A stretch of 64,000 bases of DNA, taken from positions 105,531 to 169,530 of the forward strand of contig SVEB01000068.1 of the NCBI GenBank assembly GCA_015057635.1, written 5' to 3'. The DNA is from Lachnospiraceae bacterium. Its GTDB lineage: Bacteria; Bacillota; Clostridia; Lachnospirales; Lachnospiraceae. Of the stretch, positions 52,947 to 61,074 are shown piece by piece (position 1 is the first letter of the stretch; each line of letters opens with the position of its first letter). A program made the position numbers and the translations under genes. Below the pieces are notes generated by a model. The model had not been told where the DNA came from, did no database searches, and worked only from the letters and a program-made list of their open reading frames with translations.

Positions 52947-53891
52947 GTGAAGAATAAATACATACTAAAAAAGTTTTTGTCAGTTGGATTACTAGTCATT
53001 GTTGTTTTTTCTTTAATGCTTGGAATTCTTCTTGCGGTCATTCCTACGAGAATGTCTACGAAACATACTGAAAAAATTGTAGGACTATATGCAAGAGACA
53101 CAGGGTACAACATTGAAGAATTTGAGAGTAAATATGGCAAAGGCGAAAAAACAATATTGACATCGGAGTATAAGCACAATATACCTGTTTTTTATTATAC
53201 AGCCAATGATTGTCCAACAAATAATGTAATGATATTAGTTCATTGGCATGAAAGCAATCATAAGGCGATGTATCCGTTAGCCGAGGAATTCCTACAGCAT
53301 GGTTATGATGTGATTTTATATGACCAGAGAAGTCATGGTGAAAATACTGCAGAAACAGTAAGTTTTGGACTTTTTGAATCAAAAGATTTACAACATGTTG
53401 TTCAATATGTTGTAGATAATTATGATTATTCAAAGATTAGCATCTTGGGTCAATCTATGGGGGCAGCAACCGTTGCGTATTATTCGGGAACAGAACATGC
53501 AAATGAACATGTGAACTGCGTAATCATCGACAGCGCTTATTCATCAATGTATGAGGAAGTTGCTTGGGAAATAAGCAAGTCAAGGGATTCTTTTTTTGGT
53601 CATACTTTGTCTGATTATGGAAGTCTATATTCGAAATTGATTAACAATTTTTCATTCCAAGATGCTGACATAGTTAAGAGGGTTAAAAATAATAATCTTC
53701 CCACCATGATAGTTCATAGCCGAAAAGATATGAAGTGTCCATTCTATATGGGAGAAGAACTATATAAAGCCATACCACATGAAAATAAACGATTTGAGAT
53801 ATATGACGAATCAGAACATCTTTTTGCATACTGGGATGAATCAGAAAGATATATTAATTCAGTAATTTCTTTTATTGATGACTACGAGTAA
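52947..53891 (+). CDS. Membrane-anchored alpha/beta hydrolase (island cargo)
   Basis: I place the start at the GTG at 52947, after TTGAGGTGAG; an earlier GTG at 52938 overlaps that site. The 314-residue protein has one membrane segment (residues about 8-33, LSVGLLVIVVFSLMLGILLAVI). The hydrolase part shows LVHWHESNHKAMYP, YDQRSHGENT, the nucleophile elbow GQSMGAATVAYY near residue 167, an Asp near VHSRKDMKCPF and a His in SEHLFAYW. The active site probably faces outside the cell. It resembles YqkD/BEM46-like hydrolases. An AT-rich composition fits transfer. Confidence 0.85.
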   Translation: MKNKYILKKFLSVGLLVIVVFSLMLGILLAVIPTRMSTKHTEKIVGLYARDTGYNIEEFESKYGKGEKTILTSEYKHNIPVFYYTANDCPTNNVMILVHWHESNHKAMYPLAEEFLQHGYDVILYDQRSHGENTAETVSFGLFESKDLQHVVQYVVDNYDYSKISILGQSMGAATVAYYSGTEHANEHVNCVIIDSAYSSMYEEVAWEISKSRDSFFGHTLSDYGSLYSKLINNFSFQDADIVKRVKNNNLPTMIVHSRKDMKCPFYMGEELYKAIPHENKRFEIYDESEHLFAYWDESERYINSVISFIDDYE

Positions 53892-53953
53892 GATATCAAT
53901 AAATTCCAGCTTAGCTAGTTCATCTTTCTACTATAAAGCTGACTAGTTACGTT

Positions 53954-54053
53954 ATGAGTACTATTTTGAGTACAAAGAAAATAGATGTGTTGGAACTCTC
54001 CTTTCTAAGCGGTTTTAGAGAGGCGAGTTCTTTTCGAATCCCGTCTCGTGCTT
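53954..54053. other. Right end of island 2: arm-site repeats, hairpin and tRNA-Gly 3' end
   Basis: ATGAGTAC and TGAGTAC (53954-53973) precede a GAACTC...GAGTTC hairpin (53993-54030) and CGAATCCCGTCTCGTGCTT, an exact copy of the tRNA-Gly 3' end. The layout repeats that of island 1 at 41477-41574. Beyond it is the native terminator of the locus. Confidence 0.75.
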
Positions 54054-54057
54054 ATTG

Positions 54058-54100
54058 AAACTCAGATATCCTGATAATATCAGGATATCTGAGTTTTTTT
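54058..54100 (+). terminator. Terminator, probably native to tRNA-Gly copy 2
   Basis: AAACTCAGATATCCTGATA pairs with TATCAGGATATCTGAGTTT, followed by T7 in all. It stands just after the att remnant, where the tRNA terminator lay before integration. Confidence 0.9.
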
Positions 54101-54255
54101 CGTTATATACAGCTTCAGCGGATAGAGAAAATGCATTTGTAAATCTGGATCAATGAATCAGGCATTTATTTCTGATTAAATCCATAGGAGTAAAAAGGAA
54201 AATGGCAAAGTATAGATACAATTATTCGTTGAAATTAGTTTTGATTTTCTTATAG

Positions 54256-54284
54256 TTGCAAAAAATAATAATAAATATTATAAT
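54256..54284 (+). promoter_or_regulatory. Promoter of the first chemoreceptor gene
   Basis: TTGCAA (54256-54261) and TATAAT (54279-54284) are 17 bp apart. A start of transcription near 54291 would exclude the GTG at 54287 as the start codon. Confidence 0.75.
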
Positions 54285-54313
54285 TAGTGAAAAAAGGAAA
54301 AGGGGCAGATGAT

Positions 54314-55984
54314 TTGAAGAACAAAAGATATTCAATGATGACTAAAATTGTAACAAACACACTCGTTTTAATTGTTTTAGGGTTTGTACTGTACTCAGCG
54401 ATAATACAAGCAAGTGTTGAAAAACGGGTAAAAGAGTTATACGTGCAGCAGGCAATTAACGAAGTGAATCAGATAGCATCCCGGGTGGAAGTGATTCTGA
54501 ATAGCGGAGCGGATATGGAGGAATTGCAGTCATTTGTTGAGCAAATTACAGAAGAGAATAATGAGATTGCATATGCGGTGTTAATTGATCAGAATGTTAC
54601 GGCCGTAGCACATAGTGATATTGAAAAAATCGGGAGAGATTATAGAGGCGACAGCTATACGGAACAGGGATGCCTGCAGGGAGTGATTATGAACAGCCGT
54701 TTTTTTGCAGATGTTCAGAATGCGTGGGTATACGATATTATGATTCCGGTTTATGAGAATGGCACGCTGTATGGCTCTATCGATATTGGGATTTTCGAAA
54801 AAGGAGTAATAGAGATTAATAAAGGGATACGAAGAAGTACATATGCTGGTTTAGGACTGGCAATCATTTTAGCAACAGTATCCATGTATATAGTCTGCCA
54901 TCGTCTGTTCAAGAACTTTAAGCCATTGGTTCATAAGTGTGAACAGATGGGAAATGGAGATTTTTCAGAGCCAATAGATGAAAAAATTTTAAAATCAAAA
55001 GATGAGGTCGGCATTATTGCAGAAGCGCTGAATCATATGAGAGAAGAATTGCGCAGAATGATTGAGCATAATAATGTGCTGACACAGGAAATACTTTCAG
55101 TGTCAAAAGAAATCGATGAGACAACCAAAACGACCAGCCATCTGTCAGAATCCATCTGCTCTCGAATGGACCTTGCAAGTGAAGGCAGCCAGAAGCAGGA
55201 TACTTTGTTAGCAGAAACCACTCAGATGATGGAACAGATCAATCAGGGAATGGATGATGTTGCTGTCAATATGCAGAATATATCATTATCTGCAAATGAA
55301 ACCGTGACCAATGCAAAACAGGGATTTGAACTGATGAGAAGCGTAGCGGATCAAATGACCGTAATTCATAAATATGTCATGGAAACATCTCAGAATATTG
55401 AGGATCTGGGAGATAAATCTAATCATATTGAAACGGTTGTTGGTTTTATTAATGAGATTGCTTCTCAGACAAATCTTCTGGCACTGAATGCTTCCATTGA
55501 GGCAGCTCGTGCCGGAGAGAACGGAAGAGGCTTTGCAGTTGTGGCTGGGGAGGTCGGAAAGCTTGCCGAAGAATCTTCCAAAGCAGCAAAGACCATTATT
55601 GATCTGGTTCAGGAAATTCAAGCAGGCACAAAGGTTTGTAAGACATCAATGAATAGAAGTGAATCTTCGCTATCAGAAGGAATTCATCTGGTTGAGAAGG
55701 CCGGCGATAGTTTCTATGATATTTTACAGCAAATTACGAATATGTCAGAGGAATTTAGCAATATCTCAGCAGTAGCACAGGAAGTGACGGCATCTAACAG
55801 CAGCCTTCTTACTTCTGTGGAAGAAATCTCTGAAATCTCAGCTATTAATTTGAAGCAGACAGCGGAGGCGACGGATGTAGTGGGAGAACAGAATGAGAAG
55901 CTAAAACTTGTAGCGCAGAGCGCAGAAAGAATTGGCGAGGTTTCCATACGATTAGATGAGTCTATGAAGGTATTTCGTATCTAG
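54314..55984 (+). CDS. Methyl-accepting chemotaxis protein (1)
   Basis: I choose the TTG at 54314, with AAAGGGGCAG about 8 nt upstream, because the promoter at 54256-54284 leaves the GTG at 54287 untranscribed. The 556-residue receptor has a membrane segment near residues 6-26, an external sensor (about 30-175) and a second membrane segment near 178-200. A HAMP linker and a signalling domain follow, with [20 protein letters not shown] near 395. It relays ligand binding to CheA. The ligand is unknown. There are no chemotaxis kinase genes in the window. Confidence 0.9.
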   Translation: MKNKRYSMMTKIVTNTLVLIVLGFVLYSAIIQASVEKRVKELYVQQAINEVNQIASRVEVILNSGADMEELQSFVEQITEENNEIAYAVLIDQNVTAVAHSDIEKIGRDYRGDSYTEQGCLQGVIMNSRFFADVQNAWVYDIMIPVYENGTLYGSIDIGIFEKGVIEINKGIRRSTYAGLGLAIILATVSMYIVCHRLFKNFKPLVHKCEQMGNGDFSEPIDEKILKSKDEVGIIAEALNHMREELRRMIEHNNVLTQEILSVSKEIDETTKTTSHLSESICSRMDLASEGSQKQDTLLAETTQMMEQINQGMDDVAVNMQNISLSANETVTNAKQGFELMRSVADQMTVIHKYVMETSQNIEDLGDKSNHIETVVGFINEIASQTNLLALNASIEAARAGENGRGFAVVAGEVGKLAEESSKAAKTIIDLVQEIQAGTKVCKTSMNRSESSLSEGIHLVEKAGDSFYDILQQITNMSEEFSNISAVAQEVTASNSSLLTSVEEISEISAINLKQTAEATDVVGEQNEKLKLVAQSAERIGEVSIRLDESMKVFRI

Positions 55985-56104
55985 TATTACGGATCAAGAG
56001 AGTGGAAGAAGTTTTTTGTTCTGCGATGCTATGGATAGGAATGACAAAATCAGATTTCTGTATTAAAATGCTAGTATCAATTATTTAGTGTGAGGTTAAA
56101 TGGC

Positions 56105-56605
56105 ATGGCGAAAAATACAAATAAGGATAAGCAGGCAGAGCAGAAAACAAATGTAATGCGTGTACTGGATCAGGCGAAAGTATCCTATAAACATTATTGT
56201 TATGCGGACACGGAAGCAATCAGCGGAATGGAAGTAGCATCTGTATTGGGACAGGATCCGGATCAGGTATTTAAAACACTTGTTTTAGTAGGAAAATCCG
56301 GCGAGCATTATGTATTTGTTGTTCCGGTAAATAAGGAACTGGACTTACGAAAAGCAGCAAAAGCAGTTGGTGAGAAGTCCGTTGAGATGATTAAGTCAAA
56401 GGAACTTCTTCCGCTTACCGGATATATTCACGGAGGATGTTCTCCGATTGGTATGAAGAAACGTTTCACAACCGTTCTTCATGAGAGCGCAGCCGAATAT
56501 GAGACCATAATGTTCAGCGCAGGAAGAATCGGTTATCAGGTGCAGGTAGCACCGGATGATCTGAAAAAGATCATTCCATTTTCGCTTGCAGACATTACGG
56601 ATTAA
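56105..56605 (+). CDS. YbaK/EbsC-type Cys-tRNA(Pro) deacylase
   Basis: The ATG at 56105 follows TGAGGTT; an upstream GTG (56090) is less likely. The 166-residue protein has VMRVLDQAKVSYKHYCY, QVFKTLVLVGKSGEHYVFVVPVNKELDLRKAAKA and GYIHGGCSPIGMKKRF. This is the YbaK pattern, with its catalytic-like Lys in FKTLV. The enzyme clears cysteine mis-charged to tRNA-Pro. It is monocistronic with a clear terminator. Confidence 0.92.
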   Translation: MAKNTNKDKQAEQKTNVMRVLDQAKVSYKHYCYADTEAISGMEVASVLGQDPDQVFKTLVLVGKSGEHYVFVVPVNKELDLRKAAKAVGEKSVEMIKSKELLPLTGYIHGGCSPIGMKKRFTTVLHESAAEYETIMFSAGRIGYQVQVAPDDLKKIIPFSLADITD

Positions 56606-56660
56606 AAAAGATAGATGGTGAAAAGAAATATAGGATGATGTTATCAAACATCAGATATAC

Positions 56661-56698
56661 AAAAGGCAGGGCATAAAAAATTATGCTCTGCCTTTTTT
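56661..56698 (+). terminator. Terminator after the deacylase gene
   Basis: AAAAGGCAGGGCATAA pairs with TTATGCTCTGCCTTTTTT with one mismatch. Confidence 0.9.
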
Positions 56699-56845
56699 GC
56701 ATGCTCTTTATGGCCGTGGAAGTTTTTAATAAGAGGCATAAGGAGACGAAGTGAGAGTTGCGAAAGAAAATAAAATGTAATATAATGGAATTATTTTGAG
56801 GAGATTGTAAATGTGCAGGGCAATCTAATAAAAAAGGAGCAGCTT

Positions 56846-57370
56846 ATGAGAGTTGAGACAGAACATTTAATCATACGAAACTTTGAACAAAAGGATGAAA
56901 CGGATTTGGGAGAATATATGCTACAGAGGGTAGAGGCAGAATTTGAGCGGTATGAGAATTTTACGAAGGAAAACATTCCGGAAGAAATCAAGTTCCGTGT
57001 GGAAAGTGATGAGTTCTATGCCATTGAGCTAAAAAAGAACCATAAAGTGATCGGAAATATCTATATGGGGCATCGGGATTTTGAAGCAAGGGAGCTTGGG
57101 TATGTTCTGAACGAAGAGTATCAGCAAAAGGGGTATGGAAGTGAGGCAGCCAAAGCTGCAGTTGAATACTTTCTTCAAAATGGTACAAGGCGTATTTTTG
57201 CAGAGTGCTGTCCGATGAATGTGGCATCCTGGAAGACGATGGAGAGAATCGGGATGAAGAGGGAAGCACATTTGCGCAAGAATGTATCCTTTCGTAAAGA
57301 GCCGAATGGAAAACCAATCTATTGGGATACTTACGTTTATGGCATTTTAGTAGAAGATAGGAAAGCGTGA
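56846..57370 (+). CDS. GNAT acetyltransferase, RimJ/RimL type
   Basis: The ATG at 56846 has AAAGGAGCAG upstream; the earlier in-frame GTG at 56813 lacks one. The 174-residue protein has the RimJ/L opening VETEHLIIRNFEQKDE, the CoA loop LNEEYQQKGYGSEAAKAAVEY near residue 88, and CCPMNVASWKTMERIGMKREAHLRKNV. It acetylates an unknown acceptor. It begins a run of acyltransferase and hydrolase genes on the plus strand. Confidence 0.88.
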   Translation: MRVETEHLIIRNFEQKDETDLGEYMLQRVEAEFERYENFTKENIPEEIKFRVESDEFYAIELKKNHKVIGNIYMGHRDFEARELGYVLNEEYQQKGYGSEAAKAAVEYFLQNGTRRIFAECCPMNVASWKTMERIGMKREAHLRKNVSFRKEPNGKPIYWDTYVYGILVEDRKA

Positions 57371-57442
57371 TTATGGTGGCAGGAAAGCCACGATACGAAA
57401 AGCACTGCCTATCTTAACTGCTAAGACAGAGAGGAAAATGCA

Positions 57443-58141
57443 ATGGAGATAGAAAAAGTGAAAGTAAATGCAATACCGGCAGTTATTTATGGAAGCAGAT
57501 CGGAAAAAGCATATGTATATGTCCATGGGAAGGATGGTCATAAGGAGGAGGCAGAGCATTTCGCTGTATTTGCAGAAGAGAATGGGTGGCAGGTAATCAG
57601 TATGGATCTGCCTGGTCATGGAGAGCGAAAAGGAGAGATGGATCATTTCTATCCCTGGTATATCATTCCCGAGATGTCACAGATGTGGGCATATATGAGT
57701 CAGAGATGGAAGCAGATGGCGCTTTATGGAAACAGTATTGGTGCGTGGTGCAGTATGCTGGCGTATCAGAAAAAGAAAGTCCATCATGCACTTTTAGTAT
57801 CCCCGATTTTGGATATGGTTCACTTGATTGAGAATATGATGCAGTGGGCAGGCATTTCGGAAGAAGAATTAGAGGATAAGCAGGTGATACAGACTTCATT
57901 CGGTGAAGAGCTGTCGTGGAAGTATCTTTCTTTTGCAAGGGAACATCGGATCACACAGTGGAAGTGTCCAACTTCAATTTTGTATGGAAGCAAGGACCAT
58001 CTGACGGAACAATATATCGTGGATGAATTTGCAAAACGTCATAGCTGCAATGTGAAAATTATGGAGGGCGGGGAGCACTGGTTTTATACGAAGGAACAGT
58101 TAGACTATATGGATGAATGGATAAAGGAGAAGATAAGATGA
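57443..58141 (+). CDS. Alpha/beta hydrolase
   Basis: The 232-residue protein has AYVYVHGKDGHKEEAEH (oxyanion region), MDLPGHGERKG, the nucleophile elbow LYGNSIGAWCSMLAY near residue 100, an Asp in LYGSKDHLTEQY and a His in EGGEHWFYT. This completes the triad. There is no signal peptide. It overlaps the next gene by 4 nt (ATGA), so the two are translationally coupled. The substrate is unknown. Confidence 0.85.
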   Translation: MEIEKVKVNAIPAVIYGSRSEKAYVYVHGKDGHKEEAEHFAVFAEENGWQVISMDLPGHGERKGEMDHFYPWYIIPEMSQMWAYMSQRWKQMALYGNSIGAWCSMLAYQKKKVHHALLVSPILDMVHLIENMMQWAGISEEELEDKQVIQTSFGEELSWKYLSFAREHRITQWKCPTSILYGSKDHLTEQYIVDEFAKRHSCNVKIMEGGEHWFYTKEQLDYMDEWIKEKIR

Positions 58142-58905
58142 CCAATCAGGAAATTATAGCGATTGCAATGCAGCAGTCTGCGGCTGACAGCAATTGCAGT
58201 GTGGATGATTTTCAGTCCTTTGAAAATAAAGTAGTGATATCGAAAAACAGTGATAAAGCAAGAAAGTATCTTACCCTTCCTTTTTCGTGTGACCTGACTT
58301 CATATGGTAATAATATCGTTGCTTCTGTTACGGAAGAATTAGCGGAAATAGTGAAGGCGTATATCAATAAATATCCGATCGAACACTGTTTTGAAACCCC
58401 CAATTTACATATCTTAATTGAGCAGTTAAAGCCGTATGATCTCAATGTCTGCTTTATGGCAGAATATTTTTTGCCTGATTTAAACTTCTTAAGACCGCTT
58501 CAGTGCGGCTATGAAATCAGGGTTCTGAATCCGGAAGAATTCTCAGGTTATTATCAAAAAGAGTGGAGAAATGCATTATCTGAGACGCGAAAGCAGCTGG
58601 ATCGACTGGCAGTAGGAGCATTTGATCAAGGAAGGCTGGTGGGGCTTGCAGGTGCCTCCGCCGACTGTGATACCATGTGGCAGATTGGAATTGATGTTCT
58701 GCCGGAGTACAGAAGACAGAGAATCGCATCCTGTCTGACATCAAGGCTTGCACAGGAGATTTTGGACAGAGGCATTGTACCATTTTACTGTTGTGCCTGG
58801 TCGAATGTGAAGTCGGCCAGAACTGCGATAAAAAGTGGGTTCAGGCCGTCCTGGGTGCAGCTCACGGTAAAGAGCAGCGAATTGGTTATAAAGATGAATC
58901 AGTAA
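58138..58905 (+). CDS. GNAT family N-acetyltransferase, coupled to the hydrolase
   Basis: The ATG at 58138 overlaps the preceding stop in ATGA. The 255-residue protein has a long N-terminal half without a clear motif. The GNAT core is C-terminal: GLAGASADCDTMWQIGIDVL and PEYRRQRIASCLTSRLAQEILDRG near residue 190, with RRQRIA as the CoA loop, then WSNVKSARTAIKSGFRPSW. It is likely co-regulated with the hydrolase. Confidence 0.8.
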   Translation: MTNQEIIAIAMQQSAADSNCSVDDFQSFENKVVISKNSDKARKYLTLPFSCDLTSYGNNIVASVTEELAEIVKAYINKYPIEHCFETPNLHILIEQLKPYDLNVCFMAEYFLPDLNFLRPLQCGYEIRVLNPEEFSGYYQKEWRNALSETRKQLDRLAVGAFDQGRLVGLAGASADCDTMWQIGIDVLPEYRRQRIASCLTSRLAQEILDRGIVPFYCCAWSNVKSARTAIKSGFRPSWVQLTVKSSELVIKMNQ

Positions 58906-59002
58906 AAGTAGAGTGCGTGCAAAACAAAAAGGGCAGAAGGAAAATTAAATATTCATGATAGGTAGATGCCTGTATATTCCAGGCAAGGAAGGAGTAATCT
59001 CA

Positions 59003-59632
59003 ATGCAGGAATACGATGTGGTGGATCTTAAAAATTGGGAGAGAAAGATGCATTATGAAATCTTCCGACAGTATGAAAATCCGCGTTATGATATCAGTTT
59101 TGAGTTAGATATCACAAGCTTTTACCAGAAGATAAAAAGTCAGAATTTATCGTTTACCCTGTCTTTTATTCATGCCGTGGCGACTGCTGCCAATGAGATT
59201 GAGGCGTTTCGTTATCGGTTTGAGGATGGACAGCCGGTTTTGTATCATAAAATCAGCGGCATTTCCTTTACCTATCTGAACTTTAATACAGAGCTGATGA
59301 AAAATGTGGTGGTGGAATTAAAGGATGATAGTTATGAATTTGTTCTTTATGCAAAGAAAATAGCACAGGAGCAGAAAGCGTATTTTACAGGGCCATTAGG
59401 AAATGGAATTTATCAGTTTTCCTGCATCCCGTGGATTAGCTACACTCACATATCTCATACGGATTCCGGCAAGAAAGATAATGCCGTCCCAATCTTTGAT
59501 TGGGGAAAATATGTGGAACGGGATGGGAGAAAGCTGCTTCCGTTTTCTGTACAGGTGCATCATTCTTTCGTGGATGGAATACATATCGAGAAGTTTGCAG
59601 AGAGATTACAGCAGCATCTTAATGAGAACTAG
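59003..59632 (+). CDS. Chloramphenicol acetyltransferase-like O-acyltransferase
   Basis: The ATG at 59003 follows AAGGAG. The 209-residue protein has the CAT fold signs: WERKMHYEIFRQYENPRYDISFELDIT at the start, FSCIPWISYTHISHTD near residue 143 and the active His in VQVHHSFVDGIHIEKFAERLQ near 185 (HHxxxDG). True resistance enzymes keep the same motif, so activity on chloramphenicol cannot be excluded. Chromosomal relatives often have other acceptors. Confidence 0.85.
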   Translation: MQEYDVVDLKNWERKMHYEIFRQYENPRYDISFELDITSFYQKIKSQNLSFTLSFIHAVATAANEIEAFRYRFEDGQPVLYHKISGISFTYLNFNTELMKNVVVELKDDSYEFVLYAKKIAQEQKAYFTGPLGNGIYQFSCIPWISYTHISHTDSGKKDNAVPIFDWGKYVERDGRKLLPFSVQVHHSFVDGIHIEKFAERLQQHLNEN

Positions 59633-59764
59633 GGAAAAGAAAGCAGGCTAATGAAGCAGATGAAAGTTCTGTGGTGTGTACTCATGCAACATCAGGAGAA
59701 GGAGTTATAGAACATAGATATAAAAAGAAGACAAATAAAATTACATAAAGGAAGGTATCAGGTT

Positions 59765-60427
59765 ATGATAATCCGAAGACATTATCGGGGCTGCCTGAAG
59801 GATTCTGTATTTACAGAAAAGGAATTGGAAAGACTCCTAAAAGCAGACGAGAAAAAGATAAAAGATGCAGTGAAGAAAGGGCGTTGTCTGACAGTAGCAC
59901 TTTATCGTTATCAGGAGATGCTATTTTTATACTATGAGGCATTAGAAGAAGAACTTGTACCGGACTGTTTATTTCCGGCCTTATCAAAACAGCTGGAGTT
60001 ATGGCCGGAGAAGGAAGGAAAGAAACCGTGGGCTTTTATGTATCCGATTTATTATCATGCGATTCCGGAAACGGAGGAAGAATGGGAGCGTCATGGCAGG
60101 AAGATAAGAAGAGGAAGGATTGCCTATCTGCTTCCGGACAAGCTATTTTCCTATACCTATTATCATGAAGCGATTGTGGAGGAAGGGTTATTGGAAGGAG
60201 ATCAGTATCAGTCAATTGCACTTCATGAAAATGTGCTATTCTCTTATTTTGAAGAACCGAAGATTATGACCCATATTAGGAAAGATAAGACAGGGGAGTC
60301 TAAGGTGATAAAAGACTGGCTTGCAGTGGATCCGGAAAGTCATTTTGATCATACGCTTTCGGGAGAAGGAAATTTCCTGTTTATAAAAGAAGTGTTCTCA
60401 TTTGGAAAGGAAGATCTGATAAAATAG
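59765..60427 (+). CDS. Uncharacterised protein
   Basis: The 220-residue soluble protein is rich in Tyr, Trp, Glu and Lys (FMYPIYYHAIPETEEEWERHGRKI; FSYTYYHEAIVEEGLLEGDQYQSIALH). I recognise no domain. It has an AAAGGAAGG site and lies 130 nt after the CAT-like gene on the same strand. The even composition and good start support a real gene. Confidence 0.7.
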   Translation: MIIRRHYRGCLKDSVFTEKELERLLKADEKKIKDAVKKGRCLTVALYRYQEMLFLYYEALEEELVPDCLFPALSKQLELWPEKEGKKPWAFMYPIYYHAIPETEEEWERHGRKIRRGRIAYLLPDKLFSYTYYHEAIVEEGLLEGDQYQSIALHENVLFSYFEEPKIMTHIRKDKTGESKVIKDWLAVDPESHFDHTLSGEGNFLFIKEVFSFGKEDLIK

Positions 60428-60534
60428 ACTATGCGGTCTGGTATCTACGAAGCGTAGGTTGCTCCTTTTAGAGAAAAAGGATTATGCTATTAGAGCAATG
60501 AGAGAAATAGCAGAGTCAGGAAAGGAGTTTAACT

Positions 60535-60867
60535 ATGATACAGTATGTAACCGGCAGTACAATTAAAGCACTGCGGGAAAGAAAATCTTATACACAAAAG
60601 CAGTTAGCAGACTTATTAGGAGTCAGCGATAAGGCGGTCTCAAAGTGGGAGACTGGAAAGGGACTTCCGGATATCACGCTTTTAGAGCCGTTGGCAAAGA
60701 CATTGGGAGTATCCGTAGCGGAGCTGTTATCCGGAGAGTGCGTCATCAACGGAAACCGTTCCGCCAATATGCTGCGGACCAAATTCTATGTATGTCCGGT
60801 GTGCGGCAATGTAATCCATGCGATGGGAGAGGAATGCTATATGCTTTTTGCAACCGGCATGGCTTAA
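60535..60867 (+). CDS. XRE-type helix-turn-helix protein, probably truncated
   Basis: The 110-residue product has an XRE domain (residues 8-65: TIKALRERKSYTQKQLADLLGVSDKAVSKWETGKGLPD). It is followed by YVCPVCGNVIHAMGEE, the start of a zinc-ribbon module that relatives extend by a further 80 or more residues. Here the frame ends with an unrelated CYMLFATGMA after the first CxxC, as if a frameshift had removed the rest. It may retain DNA binding. It has the AAAGGAG site. Confidence 0.7.
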   Translation: MIQYVTGSTIKALRERKSYTQKQLADLLGVSDKAVSKWETGKGLPDITLLEPLAKTLGVSVAELLSGECVINGNRSANMLRTKFYVCPVCGNVIHAMGEECYMLFATGMA

Positions 60868-61011
60868 TACAAATTCGAGTATAGAATCCAGAAGTCACAC
60901 ATGATATCACGTATATGAGGCAGATACGGACTGATTCAACATGTCATAAGATGAATGGTAAGAAGTAGTACTGATTTATCACAAAACGACTTAAAAAATA
61001 AAAAAATAATT

Positions 61012-61038
61012 TAAGTCAGTATCATTTCTTGCCGATAT
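61012..61038 (+). promoter_or_regulatory. Sigma-D (flagellar) type promoter of the second chemoreceptor
   Basis: TAAG (61012-61015), a 15-nt spacer and GCCGATAT (61031-61038) match the sigma-D consensus TAAA-N15-GCCGATAT with one change. The start codon follows 37 nt later. A GACTTAAA...TTTAAGTC inverted repeat (60988-61017) overlaps the upstream box. Confidence 0.8.
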
Positions 61039-61074
61039 TAATAACGTAAGTAGATGAAAGAAAAGGGGTATCAA

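Noticed and set aside
54287..54313. GTG start at 54287 for the first chemoreceptor
   Set aside because: It lies at or before the predicted transcription start (TATAAT at 54279-54284) and has no ribosome site; TTG at 54314 fits better.
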